A stretch of DNA of 14,185 bases from Halanaerobiales bacterium (GCA_021736965.1 JAIPEV010000026.1:1-14185); one strand, 5' to 3'. Positions 4,841-12,965 are shown, numbered from the stretch's first letter. Program-made: numbers and translations. Notes: generated by a model from the letters alone, not told the origin.

Positions 4841-5638
4841 ATGGAATATTTAACTCAAATTAAAGATCTAGCAATACAGTATGGAATTAAACTCCTGATA
4901 GCATTAATAATTGTATATATTGGACTAAAGATTATAAAATATTTAGTTAAGCTATTTGAAAAGTCTTTTAAAAATAAAATTGAAAAAACATTAATGCATT
5001 TCTTAAAATCAGTAATTAAAGTATTATTAAATGTTTTATTAATCTTAACAGCAGCTTCTACGCTTGGAATTGAGATGACTTCATTTATTGCAGTTTTAGG
5101 TGCGATGTCGTTTGCAGTAGGTCTATCACTACAGGGAAGTTTAGCTAACTTTGCAGGTGGAGTATTAATTCTCTTATTTAAACCTTATGTTTCAGGGGAT
5201 CTTATAGAGGCTGGAGGAAATAAGGGTACTGTAATAGAAATACAAATTCTATATACAGTTTTAAAAACACCGGATAATAAAAAGGTTATGATTCCTAATG
5301 GTAAATTATCTAATTCAGATATTACAAATTATTCAGCAAATGATTCAAGAAGAGTTGATTTGGTATTTGGAATCGGATATGATGATGATCTATTAAAAGC
5401 TAAAGAAATATTAAAAGAAATTATAGATAGTAATGAAATGGTATTAAAAGAACCAGCACCATTAATAAAAGTTGGGGGTTTAGCAGACAGCTCAGTTAAC
5501 TTTGATGTGAAAATATGGTGTAAAACACCAAATTATTGGGATTTATACTATGATATGTTAGAAAAGGTTAAGTTAAGATTTGACGAGGAAGGTATCGGAA
5601 TTCCTTATCCACAAATAGATATTCATTTGGATAAATAA
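4841..5638 (+). CDS. mscS: MscS-family small-conductance mechanosensitive channel
   Basis: This homo-oligomeric inner-membrane channel opens when turgor stretches the membrane and lets solutes out after hypo-osmotic shock. The start ATG follows GAGGAGGT at a spacing of eight. The protein has 265 residues, close to E. coli MscS (286). TM1 is about 16-38 and TM2 about 55-75. The pore-lining TM3 is about 81-113, with the small-residue pattern AVGLSLQGSLANFAGG (92-107), then FKPYVSGD (113-120). The beta domain contains PNGKLSNSDITNYS (152-165), and the alpha/beta C-terminal domain ends with the usual GIGIPYPQIDIHL. It stands alone with its own downstream terminator. Given the antiporter genes nearby, a role in osmotic or ion balance is reasonable. 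Confidence 0.93.
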   Translation: MEYLTQIKDLAIQYGIKLLIALIIVYIGLKIIKYLVKLFEKSFKNKIEKTLMHFLKSVIKVLLNVLLILTAASTLGIEMTSFIAVLGAMSFAVGLSLQGSLANFAGGVLILLFKPYVSGDLIEAGGNKGTVIEIQILYTVLKTPDNKKVMIPNGKLSNSDITNYSANDSRRVDLVFGIGYDDDLLKAKEILKEIIDSNEMVLKEPAPLIKVGGLADSSVNFDVKIWCKTPNYWDLYYDMLEKVKLRFDEEGIGIPYPQIDIHLDK

Positions 5639-5652
5639 TGGAAACTAATATT

Positions 5653-5683
5653 AAGAGTAGTTTAAGTTAAACTACTCTTTTTT
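5653..5683. terminator. Bidirectional terminator between the convergent mscS and MFS genes
   Basis: AAGAGTAGTTTA (5653-5664) pairs perfectly with TAAACTACTCTT (5668-5679) around the 3-base loop AGT, and a T run (5678-5683) follows on the plus strand. On the minus strand the hairpin is followed by a weaker AT-rich tail. The TAA stop of the MFS gene (5667-5669) lies at the loop, so one arm of the stem also encodes the transporter's last residues (KRVV). Confidence 0.85.
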
Positions 5684-6818
5684 CAGTTTTAGAAAGAAAT
5701 ATATAGTATCCTATACCAGCTGTAAAGGCCAGAGCAGACCAAGTTAAATACATGATATGCCCTCCTAATTTATCAAATATTACTCCTCCAACCATGTTTC
5801 CAAATATACTTCCAAGACCAATATATACTGAGGTGAATACATTTTGAGCTGTAGCCTTAACTTCATCTTTTGTTACCTTATTTATGAAGTTTACACATGT
5901 GACATAAAAGAGCCCAAAAGATAAGCTGTGTAAGACTTGAGATCCTAAAAAGATACTTTTCATTGGAAATAATCCTAATAAGATCCATCTTATTACAAAG
6001 GCTGATGATGAAACAGCAAAGATGTGTTTGATCTTAAAACGATCTAATATTTTATCCGAAAAGATTAAAATTAGTATTTCACTAATTGAACCTACCATTT
6101 TAGTTAAACCAAACAAGCCTTCTTTCCCACCATATTCTAAGACATAAAGTGGGAAGTATGTTAGATTACCATTCATTGTAATTTGCATAAAAAATACGTA
6201 TATCAAAAAAACAACAAATAGTTTATTTTTAAAGAGGTCACCAATATTTGCAAACCTCTTTTTATTATTATTATTTTCTTCAATACTTTGTTGGACTTTA
6301 TTTTTAGGTAATTTGAAACTTATTAATAAAGTTATAAATAGAAGAAAAGAAATAACATAAAAAGTATTAGAAACATTTGTATTTTCAAAAAAGAAACCTA
6401 GCAATGGAACTAAAAGGGTATAACCAATTGATCCCCAGAGTCTATATCTACCATATCTATTTCCCTGATCTCCTAAGTAACTGAATAATAAATTATCATA
6501 TAAAGGGCGTATTGGGTTTAAAAACAAAGCTAAAAGAACCATTAAAATAATTATAATAACAAGGTTGGAAGTCGCTAAAAACATAATACTAAATATCATT
6601 GCACCTACAACTGCCAGCTGTAGTATTTTTTTGTTAGCTTGTAGACTATCTGCAGCCATTCCCCAAAAGGGAAGGATTAGTAAGGCAACTCCTCTGGCTA
6701 TAGAGTTAATTAAACCAATTTGAGTTGAAGTATATCCCAAATTGCTAAAATGTATATTAAAAAATGATTTAGATGCCATTGTCATATAGTATATAAAATT
6801 GAATACTTTAAAGTACAT
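5667..6818 (-). CDS. Major facilitator superfamily transporter (LacY/NUP-like group)
   Basis: This is a 383-residue membrane transporter with about 12 hydrophobic helices, the normal MFS size. The ATG at 6818 has AAAGGAG ten bases upstream. The opening (FNFIYYMTMASKSFFNIHFSNLGYTSTQIGLI) and the helix 2-3 loop (LPFWGMAADSLQANKKIL) fit the MFS_1-like group that includes lactose and nucleoside permeases. The GNRYGRYRLWGSIGY block (about 116-130) is the group's conserved charged loop with Gly-rich helix start. The hydrophilic stretch between helices 6 and 7 (about 172-193, rich in Asn and Lys) is the usual central loop. Substrate is unknown. It lies 108 bp downstream of the molybdenum hydroxylase operon on the same strand, so purine-type import or export is one guess. 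A hairpin and a weak promoter in the gap argue for separate transcription. Confidence 0.85.
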   Translation of the reverse strand: MYFKVFNFIYYMTMASKSFFNIHFSNLGYTSTQIGLINSIARGVALLILPFWGMAADSLQANKKILQLAVVGAMIFSIMFLATSNLVIIIILMVLLALFLNPIRPLYDNLLFSYLGDQGNRYGRYRLWGSIGYTLLVPLLGFFFENTNVSNTFYVISFLLFITLLISFKLPKNKVQQSIEENNNNKKRFANIGDLFKNKLFVVFLIYVFFMQITMNGNLTYFPLYVLEYGGKEGLFGLTKMVGSISEILILIFSDKILDRFKIKHIFAVSSSAFVIRWILLGLFPMKSIFLGSQVLHSLSFGLFYVTCVNFINKVTKDEVKATAQNVFTSVYIGLGSIFGNMVGGVIFDKLGGHIMYLTWSALAFTAGIGYYIFLSKTEKRVV

Positions 6819-6849
6819 ATAACATTTACTCCTTTCTATTAAAAGTTAT

Positions 6850-6877
6850 ATTATAAAAAAAAGATATCATAATACAA
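6850..6877 (-). promoter_or_regulatory. Possible promoter of the MFS transporter gene
   Basis: On the minus strand a perfect -10 TATAAT (6855-6850) is preceded at 16 bases by TTGTAT (6877-6872), which matches the -35 only in TTG. It lies about 30 bases before the start codon, leaving a short leader with the AAAGGAG site. It is plausible but weak. Confidence 0.42.
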
Positions 6878-6890
6878 AAGATAATGCAAT

Positions 6891-6924
6891 ATTTAAGGCC
6901 TTCATTTGACAGAAGGCCTTAAAT
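6891..6924 (-). terminator. Terminator-like hairpin after the molybdenum hydroxylase operon
   Basis: A perfect 13-bp stem, ATTTAAGGCCTTC (6891-6903) with GAAGGCCTTAAAT (6912-6924), and an 8-base loop begin two bases after the stop of the 2Fe-2S gene. The minus-strand tail is ATATTGC, not a proper T run, so termination may be partial and the hairpin may mainly protect the mRNA 3' end, with read-through into the MFS gene. Confidence 0.72.
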
Positions 6925-6926
6925 AG

Positions 6927-7397
6927 TTATCTTCTATTATCTAATACTTTTTTTACAGCTCTTTCAATACCTTCATATCCAGTACATCTACAAAGATTAC
7001 TGCTCAACCATTCTTTTATAGTATTTTGATCTGGTAAATTATGTTTTTTTAATAAAGCATAAGCATTTACTATAAAACCAGAGGTGCAGTAACCACATTG
7101 AAAGCCATCTTTATCAATAAATGCTTTTTGAATTTCTGTATTTTTTAGTCCTTCAATAGTAATGATATCTTTATCATCCATTTCAACAGCTAATACCATA
7201 CAAGATTTAATTGGTTTATCGTTAACTAAAATTGTACAAGCTCCACAGTCTCCATTTTCACAGCCTGGTTTAGGCCCTGTGAGGTCTACTTTTTCTCTAA
7301 TTACGTTTAATAAAGTTTCATTTGGTTTTACAATAAGATTGAATGTTTCATCATTAATCTTTAAAGTAATTTCAGTATAGTTTTCATATTTTTTCAT
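6927..7397 (-). CDS. Molybdenum hydroxylase (xanthine dehydrogenase family) 2Fe-2S subunit
   Basis: This 156-residue electron-transfer subunit carries two [2Fe-2S] clusters between the molybdenum site and FAD. The N-terminal plant-ferredoxin-like domain has Cys46, Cys51, Cys54 and Cys66 (GCENGDCGACT plus SC). The C-terminal helical domain has Cys101, Cys104, Cys136 and Cys138 (QCGYCTSG and LCRCTGY). All eight ligands are present. QCGYCTSG has Ser where Pro is common (CTPG). Length is standard for a separate small subunit (CoxS, PucE, E. coli XdhC type). It is the last gene of the operon. Its ATG at 7397 shares one base with the stop of the FAD subunit gene (TAATG), so the two are translationally coupled. 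Confidence 0.93.
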   Translation of the reverse strand: MKKYENYTEITLKINDETFNLIVKPNETLLNVIREKVDLTGPKPGCENGDCGACTILVNDKPIKSCMVLAVEMDDKDIITIEGLKNTEIQKAFIDKDGFQCGYCTSGFIVNAYALLKKHNLPDQNTIKEWLSSNLCRCTGYEGIERAVKKVLDNRR

Positions 7398-8233
7398 TAG
7401 TTAGCACCTCTCAGACATTCAAGACAGTCTCTTATAGTACTATCAAATAGCATTTCTTTATATTCTTTCCCAGCTCTTTGATTAGAATTAATAGCTCCAG
7501 GAAGATTATCTTTAATTTTTGTAATTTTTTGCTCATTATCTAAATCTTTATTACCCATTATTTTATCAATTTTGTTATTTCGAAAAGGAAAAGCAGATAG
7601 AGAACTAAATGCCACTTTAATATCGTCATTTTCTTTAATAGCAGCTATATGGATAATTGGGTAGTCTATATCACTTTGTTTAACCTTCCTATCTTGATAA
7701 TAAGGGAGGTCAGCCTTATCTTTTCTTACAATAATTTGTAATAATAGTTCTCCTTTATTTAATTTCAATCTTTTATCAAACAGATCTGTGATTTTTCTAG
7801 TTTTAAAGCCATCTTTTCCAATAGTAGTTATTTTTGCATCAGTTACTAATAAAGGAAGTAATGCTTCTTTATAAGGGAGACGTCCGGTTAAATTTCCACC
7901 AAGTGTAATCTGGTTTCTTGTTGTATGATCGGCAATAACTTGAACAGACTTACTTAAAAGTGGAAAATAATTTTTCTCTGTGATTTGATTTAAATTAAGT
8001 GATGCTCCCAAAATGATTTTTTCTCCATTTATTTTATGTTCTCTACAAGCAGGTATATTATTGATATCAATCAAAGCATCGAAGTTAATCTTACCTTTTC
8101 TAGCATAAGTTACTAGTTCAGTTCCACCATTATAATAAAAAACATCTTTATTTTTATTTTCAAGTTCAATGTATTTATTATAAGCTTCCTTTGCATTATT
8201 TGCTTTATAGTAATCAAAATCGAAGCTAATCAT
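7397..8233 (-). CDS. Molybdenum hydroxylase (xanthine dehydrogenase family) FAD-binding subunit
   Basis: This is the middle subunit, which passes electrons from the iron-sulfur clusters to FAD and on to the acceptor. I place the start at the ATG at 8233 (278 residues, MISFDFDYYKA), eight bases after AGGTGA and overlapping the large-subunit stop. A GTG at 8242 in the same frame would add three residues but lies inside that ribosome site. The N-terminal FAD domain shows YYNGGTELVTYARKG (about 33-47) and a second FAD loop TRNQITLGGNLTG (about 104-116). The CO-dehydrogenase flavoprotein C-terminal domain covers about 170-275. Size is normal for a CoxM/PucC-type subunit. In GGNLTGRLPYKEALLPLL the residues after GGN differ from the CTASPAAD version of classical xanthine dehydrogenases, so the exact substrate class is open. 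Confidence 0.9.
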   Translation of the reverse strand: MISFDFDYYKANNAKEAYNKYIELENKNKDVFYYNGGTELVTYARKGKINFDALIDINNIPACREHKINGEKIILGASLNLNQITEKNYFPLLSKSVQVIADHTTRNQITLGGNLTGRLPYKEALLPLLVTDAKITTIGKDGFKTRKITDLFDKRLKLNKGELLLQIIVRKDKADLPYYQDRKVKQSDIDYPIIHIAAIKENDDIKVAFSSLSAFPFRNNKIDKIMGNKDLDNEQKITKIKDNLPGAINSNQRAGKEYKEMLFDSTIRDCLECLRGAN

Positions 8234-10556
8234 TATTTTCACCTGCTTTCAATTCTTGATAAATTGACTCTGGTGTTAAAGGGAGTTTATTTATTTCTTT
8301 TCGAACTGCCCTTGATATTGCATTTGCTAAAGCTCCAGGTATCCCAATAACTCCCTGTTCACCTAAACCTCTGACACCATAGGGTCCATCTTTTTGTGGA
8401 GTTTCTATAAATTCGACATAATAATCTGGATGTTCACCATATCTTAAGATCTTATATTCTCTAAGATCTTCATTTTCTATTTGTTCTAAACTATTAAAAT
8501 TGAATCCTTCACTTCGAGCAAAACTTAATCCCATTGCCATAGCTCCAGTTACTTGCCCTCTTGCTAAATCAGGATTGATTACCTTTCCAACATCCATTGT
8601 GGATGCTGCTTTAGTAATTTGATAAGAGAAATCTTTTAAATTCATTTTTATTTCTACAGCTTCAGCACCTAAAGTCCATTCCAGTCCAGGTCTTCCTTCT
8701 CCGGTTTCAGGATCCATACTTGAGAGTTTTCTTGCAATATAATTTCCTCTTCCAATAACTTGTCCACCGATTGCATTACCGTTGTCATATACATAGCCTA
8801 AACAAAGATCTTTGATCTCTACAAATATACCAGGTTCATCTGAAAGAAATACTTTCTCATATCCAACAGAAAGATCTTCTACAGGACATCTAAGTACAGT
8901 CGAAGCTAGATTTTTTAGTTGCTTTATGGCATCATCACAAGCTTTCATAGTTGCTTTCCCTGCCATCATGAGGCTTCTACTTGCAGCAGTAGCCCAGTCA
9001 TGAGGAGAAGTTTGAGTATTAACATCATGTGTAACATGTACTTTTTCAATAGGCATCTTAAATTTTTCAGATACGATTTGTGCTAACCCAGTCTTTGTCC
9101 CTTGACCAATTTCTACAATTGCATTATTGAGATTTATACTACCATCATTATTAAATGTTAAGATGGCTCCTGCATCTGTATTTGTAGGCATTGCGGGTGA
9201 CTTCCATAATAGTCCGATACCTTTTGTGATAACAGTATTGTCATCAACATGTTGATAAGCTCCTTGGTTCCAATCTATCATTTCTGCAGTTTTTTTAATA
9301 CAGGCCTTTAGATCTCCTGTGTTATCATCCATAAGACTCTGGGTGGGAGTTGTATCACCTTTTTGTATTGCATTTTTTAACCTTAATTTAACAGGGTCGA
9401 TATCTATTTTTTTTGCAAGAATATCTATACTTCTCTCAATAACATATCCTAATTCGATATGTCCAAATCCACGATAAGCTGTTGCAAATGGATGGTTTGT
9501 ATATATACAGTAGGAATCACATTTTAAATTTTCTACTTTATATGGACCAGTTGCAGATATGGCTGCTGCTCTACTTACATTTACAGCATAGTCAGCATAT
9601 GCTCCTGCATCAAAATAATAGTTCAGATCCATACCTAATATTTTACCGTCTTTGTTACTGGCAATTTTAACTTCGGCCTGCATTCCAATATGACCAGGTG
9701 AAGAGATAAGATCTTCTTCTCTAGTATTTACTACCTTAACTGGTTTACCGTTTACTGCTTTCGATAGAATATATGCTAAACCTTCCAGCTGAAGCCCAGC
9801 CTTTCCACCAAAACCTCCACCAATCGGAGGAGCTATAACATTGATTTTACCTGTTGGTATATTAAAATTGAATGCTAAAAGTTCTTTTACTACAAAAGGT
9901 GCCTGTGTAGTTGAATGTATGGTAACATCATCATTAGAATTTATTTCAGCGATGGCAGCCCTTGGTTCAATAGCGACATGGTCTCCAGGAGGAAATTCAA
10001 AACATTCACTTATTATAACCTCAGCATTATCAAATATAGTATCATAATTTCCTTTTCTAATTTTGGTATGATTGGCTATATTTGTACCTGGTTTAGGTAT
10101 TACATCAGGTATATGGGTATATTTATCAAGATATTTATGTATAATTGGGGTATCATCCTTAATTGCTTGTAAAGGAGAGCTTACTGGTTTTAATTTTTTG
10201 TATTTAACTTTTATTTTATTAGCTGCATTAATTGCATCTTGTTTATTTTTTGCTATAACTGCGGCAATTGGTTCTCCATAATATCTTACTTTATCTACAG
10301 CAAGTGGTGGTTTATCACCTAGATATAGTCCCATCGGGTTTGGGTAGTCTTTACCTGTTATTATTTTTTTTACTCCCCTAGTATCTTGAGCTTCTTTAAT
10401 ATTAACCTCTAATATATCAGCATGAGGTTGTTTGCTGGTTACAATCGCTGTATGAAGGAGGCCTGTAAAACTATAATCATTAAGATATTTTTGTATACCA
10501 CTGGTTTTATCTTCTCCATCAGATCTTTTTATTGATTTTTCTATAATAAAACTCAT
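8226..10556 (-). CDS. Molybdenum hydroxylase large subunit, xanthine dehydrogenase family (molybdopterin-binding)
   Basis: This 776-residue catalytic subunit hydroxylates a heterocycle or aldehyde at a molybdenum-pterin centre using water. The ATG at 10556 follows AAAGAGGTG. The N-terminal domain (about 10-120) has the a/b hammerhead GEPIAAVIAKNKQDA. The Mo-cofactor domains show TTQAPF and IGGGFGGK (245-252), AYRGFG (360-365, Arg362), GQGT in the middle, and the catalytic Glu733 in GVRGLGEQG. Arg329 (SRAAA) aligns by spacing with bovine xanthine oxidase Arg880. The residue after GGGFGGK is Ala253, where bovine XDH and Rhodobacter XdhB have the purine-contacting Glu (Glu802/Glu232). Xanthine is therefore possible but not proven. 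No sulfuration or cofactor-insertion gene (XdhC/MobA type) is in the window. It is the first gene of the operon, overlapping the FAD subunit gene. Confidence 0.92.
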   Translation of the reverse strand: MSFIIEKSIKRSDGEDKTSGIQKYLNDYSFTGLLHTAIVTSKQPHADILEVNIKEAQDTRGVKKIITGKDYPNPMGLYLGDKPPLAVDKVRYYGEPIAAVIAKNKQDAINAANKIKVKYKKLKPVSSPLQAIKDDTPIIHKYLDKYTHIPDVIPKPGTNIANHTKIRKGNYDTIFDNAEVIISECFEFPPGDHVAIEPRAAIAEINSNDDVTIHSTTQAPFVVKELLAFNFNIPTGKINVIAPPIGGGFGGKAGLQLEGLAYILSKAVNGKPVKVVNTREEDLISSPGHIGMQAEVKIASNKDGKILGMDLNYYFDAGAYADYAVNVSRAAAISATGPYKVENLKCDSYCIYTNHPFATAYRGFGHIELGYVIERSIDILAKKIDIDPVKLRLKNAIQKGDTTPTQSLMDDNTGDLKACIKKTAEMIDWNQGAYQHVDDNTVITKGIGLLWKSPAMPTNTDAGAILTFNNDGSINLNNAIVEIGQGTKTGLAQIVSEKFKMPIEKVHVTHDVNTQTSPHDWATAASRSLMMAGKATMKACDDAIKQLKNLASTVLRCPVEDLSVGYEKVFLSDEPGIFVEIKDLCLGYVYDNGNAIGGQVIGRGNYIARKLSSMDPETGEGRPGLEWTLGAEAVEIKMNLKDFSYQITKAASTMDVGKVINPDLARGQVTGAMAMGLSFARSEGFNFNSLEQIENEDLREYKILRYGEHPDYYVEFIETPQKDGPYGVRGLGEQGVIGIPGALANAISRAVRKEINKLPLTPESIYQELKAGENND

Positions 10557-10647
10557 TTTTTCACCTCTTTCCTAATTAAAAATAGTTATTAATACTATAT
10601 ATTAAATAGAGATTATTAAATTCCTTCTATAATTATTAATTACTTAG

Positions 10648-10682
10648 TCAAGTTTTATATATTTGTTTAAAAGCCAACTTGA
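10648..10682. repeat. Inverted repeat TCAAGTT-N21-AACTTGA in the divergent xdh/kinase spacer
   Basis: Perfect 7-base arms (10648-10654 and 10676-10682) are 21 bases apart and enclose the -35 of the kinase promoter. The left arm overlaps a TTGACT (10651-10646, minus strand) that could be a -35 for the hydroxylase operon, although no good -10 follows it at 16-18 bases. It may be an operator shared by both transcripts. Confidence 0.35.
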
Positions 10683-10691
10683 TGATAAAAT
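10663..10691 (+). promoter_or_regulatory. Likely promoter of the PfkB kinase gene
   Basis: TTGTTT (10663-10668), 17 bases, TAAAAT (10686-10691). The -10 matches five of six bases and the -35 three of six, with ideal spacing. The start would lie near 10698, about 23 bases before the ATG and just upstream of the AAAAGGGGG ribosome site. Confidence 0.5.
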
Positions 10692-10720
10692 AAAGATACT
10701 AAAAGGGGGAAATTCGAGAA

Positions 10721-11662
10721 ATGAATGGTGTAATCTCACTAGGAGAAGCATTTATTGACTTTATTCCTGTAGATAATAAGAATATGGTTTTTGAGAAAAA
10801 TGCTGGAGGAGCACCTGCAAATGTGGCTGTTGCACTTTCTAGATTAGGTTCAAAGGTAACTTTTATATCCAAAATTGGAGATGATGTTTTAGGTAGATAC
10901 CTTTATGATGTGTTAAAAAAAGAGGGAGTAAATCTAAATAGTTTAATTTTAACAAATGAAGCCAAAACAGGTCTATCTTTTGTAACTTTGGATAAAAAAG
11001 GAGATAGAAAATTTGACTTTTTTGGAGATAATAGTGCAGATAGATTATTAAATAAAGATGAAATAGATGAAGATATTTTTGAAGACTATAAAATATTTCA
11101 TTTTGGTTCTATTTCTATGATAAATAATATTTCTAGAAAAGCAACACTTTATGCCCTAAGTATTGCTGAAAATAATAATATGGTAGTATCGTTTGATCCA
11201 AATTTGAGAAAAAGTTTGTGGAATGATCTTGAGAATGCAAAAAGAGTTATTAAGTCAGTACTGGGTAAAGTAAATATTTTAAAAGTTTCGAGAGAAGAGC
11301 TCCTGTTTTTAACTGGATTTAAAGATTTAAATAATAGTATTGATCAATTAAAAAATAAAAATATTATTGATATAATATTAATAACAGACGGAGCAAATGG
11401 AGTCTATCTGTATAAAGATGAATTAGTTCATATCCCTGCAGAAAAAGTAAATGTTGTAGACACAACAGGTGCTGGAGATGCCTTTGTTGCTGCTTTTTTA
11501 AACAGACTTGATCAAAATGATAATAATATTGAACAAATAGACAAAAAATCTCTTATTAAATACTGTAAGTTTGCTAACTTCTGTTCAGCCTATGTAATTA
11601 ATAAAAAAGGTGCGATGTCTAATCTTCCATATCGAGAAGATGTACAAAGTATGTTTAAATAA
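10721..11662 (+). CDS. scrK: PfkB-family sugar kinase, probably fructokinase
   Basis: This cytoplasmic kinase of the ribokinase/PfkB fold has 313 residues, typical length. Its start follows AAAAGGGGG. SLGEAFIDFIP (6-16) and the PfkB signature region GGAPANVAVALSRLG (29-43) form the sugar-binding part. IGDDVLGRYLYDVLKKEGV (57-75), SFDPNLRKSLW (about 155-165) and the second signature VDTTGAGDAFVAAFL (246-260) follow. Asp253 is the catalytic base, and 250-253 (GAGD) form the anion hole for ATP transfer. The pattern SLGEAFIDFIP with GGAPANVAV is typical of bacterial fructokinases (fructose to fructose 6-phosphate) and, from memory, resembles the Halothermothrix orenii enzyme. Other PfkB substrates (2-keto-3-deoxygluconate, nucleosides) are less likely. 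It is transcribed alone and divergently from the molybdenum hydroxylase operon. No sugar transporter or hydrolase lies beside it. Confidence 0.85.
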   Translation: MNGVISLGEAFIDFIPVDNKNMVFEKNAGGAPANVAVALSRLGSKVTFISKIGDDVLGRYLYDVLKKEGVNLNSLILTNEAKTGLSFVTLDKKGDRKFDFFGDNSADRLLNKDEIDEDIFEDYKIFHFGSISMINNISRKATLYALSIAENNNMVVSFDPNLRKSLWNDLENAKRVIKSVLGKVNILKVSREELLFLTGFKDLNNSIDQLKNKNIIDIILITDGANGVYLYKDELVHIPAEKVNVVDTTGAGDAFVAAFLNRLDQNDNNIEQIDKKSLIKYCKFANFCSAYVINKKGAMSNLPYREDVQSMFK

Positions 11663-11686
11663 TATTATATAAGATAGTAAGTATTA

Positions 11687-12865
11687 TTAATCTTTTTTAA
11701 TAAAAGCGATGCTTTCAACATGTTTTGTATGAGGGAACATGTCAATAAGTTTTAAATCTTCAATATGGTAGTTATTATAGAGTAATTTTTTAATATCTTG
11801 AGCTTGAGTTTTTGGATTACAGGACACATATATAATATGATCAGGTACAGCTTTTACAATACTTTTTATAACTTCAGAATGTAGGCCTGGCCTTGGTGGG
11901 TCTACAATTACTGTGTTTGCATTTATTTTTTGTTTATTTAATATATCTTTTACATCACCTTGAATAAAATTACAGTTATCAATACTATTAATATTAAGGT
12001 TTTCTTTTGCATGTTCAACTGAGTTTTTATTAATTTCTATGCCTGTTACATTTTCTACATATGGTGAGATAAGTTGTGATATTGAACCTGTACCAGAATA
12101 AAGATCAAAAACATTTTCTATATTTTGATTTTCAAGATAATTAATTATTCTACTATAGTGTTTTTCAGCTGCTTTTGTATTTACTTGAAAAAAGGATAAA
12201 GAACTAACTTTGAACTTCATATTCAGTAATTTTTCATAAAAGTAGTTTCTGCCATAGTAAATATTGTATGAATCGGTTTTAACTGCATCTGCATAATCGT
12301 CGTTTGTTGTATGAATAAAGCCTACTAAATCATCTTTAAAATTGGTATTAGTTATTTGTTTAATCAGTTTAGTTAAGTCTGGTGATTTTTGAGATGTTGT
12401 GATCAAATTAATTAAAATTTCACCGGTATTGATTCCCTTCCTAATCTTTAGATTTCTTAGATATCCTTTTTTGGTCATAATGTGGTATTTTTTTAAATCT
12501 GTGTTTCTAAAGTATTCAATCATAATTTCTATAATTTTTCTAAAGTCTTGGTCAATAAGATAACAACCATCAATCGTTACAACATCATATTTTTTTCCTC
12601 TCAAATGCATTCCTAGTTGTAGTTTTCCACCTTTTTTAAGGTCACCAAAACTTAATTCCATATTATTTCTGTATTCATAAATAATTGGACTTTCAATAAC
12701 TTCAGAAAGAGGAAACTCCATAATTTCATTATCTAAAAAGTATTTTTTTACCATTTCAGTTTTTTGTTCTAGCTGTTGATTGTATTTCATGTCTAAAGTT
12801 CTACATCCACCACATAAATCATAATGATCACAAATATTTATATCTTCTGAATATTTAAACTCCAT
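11687..12865 (-). CDS. rlmD: 23S rRNA (uracil-C5)-methyltransferase, TrmA/RlmC/RlmD family
   Basis: This SAM-dependent enzyme methylates C5 of a uridine in rRNA or tRNA. I start at the ATG at 12865 (392 residues), nine bases after GGAGG; an in-frame TTG at 12874 directly abuts that site and cannot use it. An iron-sulfur cluster motif is formed by Cys12, Cys18, Cys21 (C-x5-CGGC) and Cys101 (IDGC). The SAM-binding motif is DLYSGTGSIS, with FQVN just before it, then VDPPRPGL. The nucleophile is Cys349 (YVSCNP) and the general base Glu384 (HVES). All are intact. The N-terminal TRAM RNA-binding domain found in RlmD and in B. subtilis RlmCD is absent; the protein starts at the cluster, as in E. coli RlmC. 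The exact target (U747, U1939 or both) is therefore uncertain. It converges on the kinase gene, with only 24 bp and no strong terminator between. Confidence 0.88.
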   Translation of the reverse strand: MEFKYSEDINICDHYDLCGGCRTLDMKYNQQLEQKTEMVKKYFLDNEIMEFPLSEVIESPIIYEYRNNMELSFGDLKKGGKLQLGMHLRGKKYDVVTIDGCYLIDQDFRKIIEIMIEYFRNTDLKKYHIMTKKGYLRNLKIRKGINTGEILINLITTSQKSPDLTKLIKQITNTNFKDDLVGFIHTTNDDYADAVKTDSYNIYYGRNYFYEKLLNMKFKVSSLSFFQVNTKAAEKHYSRIINYLENQNIENVFDLYSGTGSISQLISPYVENVTGIEINKNSVEHAKENLNINSIDNCNFIQGDVKDILNKQKINANTVIVDPPRPGLHSEVIKSIVKAVPDHIIYVSCNPKTQAQDIKKLLYNNYHIEDLKLIDMFPHTKHVESIAFIKKD

Positions 12866-12965
12866 AATGAACAACCTCCAATATGATTACTCTTTAGTTA
12901 TTAATTCAATATTATAAGAGATAATCCTTTATAATAAGATATTTCCAGGGAGAAAAGCCTTATTG

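Noticed and set aside
8234..8242. GTG start for the FAD subunit
   Set aside because: It is part of the AGGTGA ribosome site that serves the ATG at 8233.
8812..10281. Several plus-strand open frames of 60-85 codons (8812-9003, 9482-9670, 9841-10281)
   Set aside because: They lie opposite the molybdenum hydroxylase large-subunit gene, lack ribosome sites and resemble nothing. They are antisense shadows.
10557..10720. Purine riboswitch upstream of the hydroxylase operon
   Set aside because: Looked for because of the possible purine link; the conserved three-way-junction sequences are absent.
11671..11696. AAGAT/ATCTT hairpin with T run after the kinase gene
   Set aside because: Only five pairs with a 14-base loop, overlapping the end of the convergent methyltransferase gene. 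Not a credible terminator.
12866..12874. TTG start for the RNA methyltransferase
   Set aside because: The TTG abuts GGAGG with no spacing, while the ATG at 12865 sits nine bases from it.
12911..12916. TATAAT on the minus strand as rlmD promoter -10
   Set aside because: No recognisable -35 at 16-18 bases; in AT-rich DNA a lone -10 is not enough.
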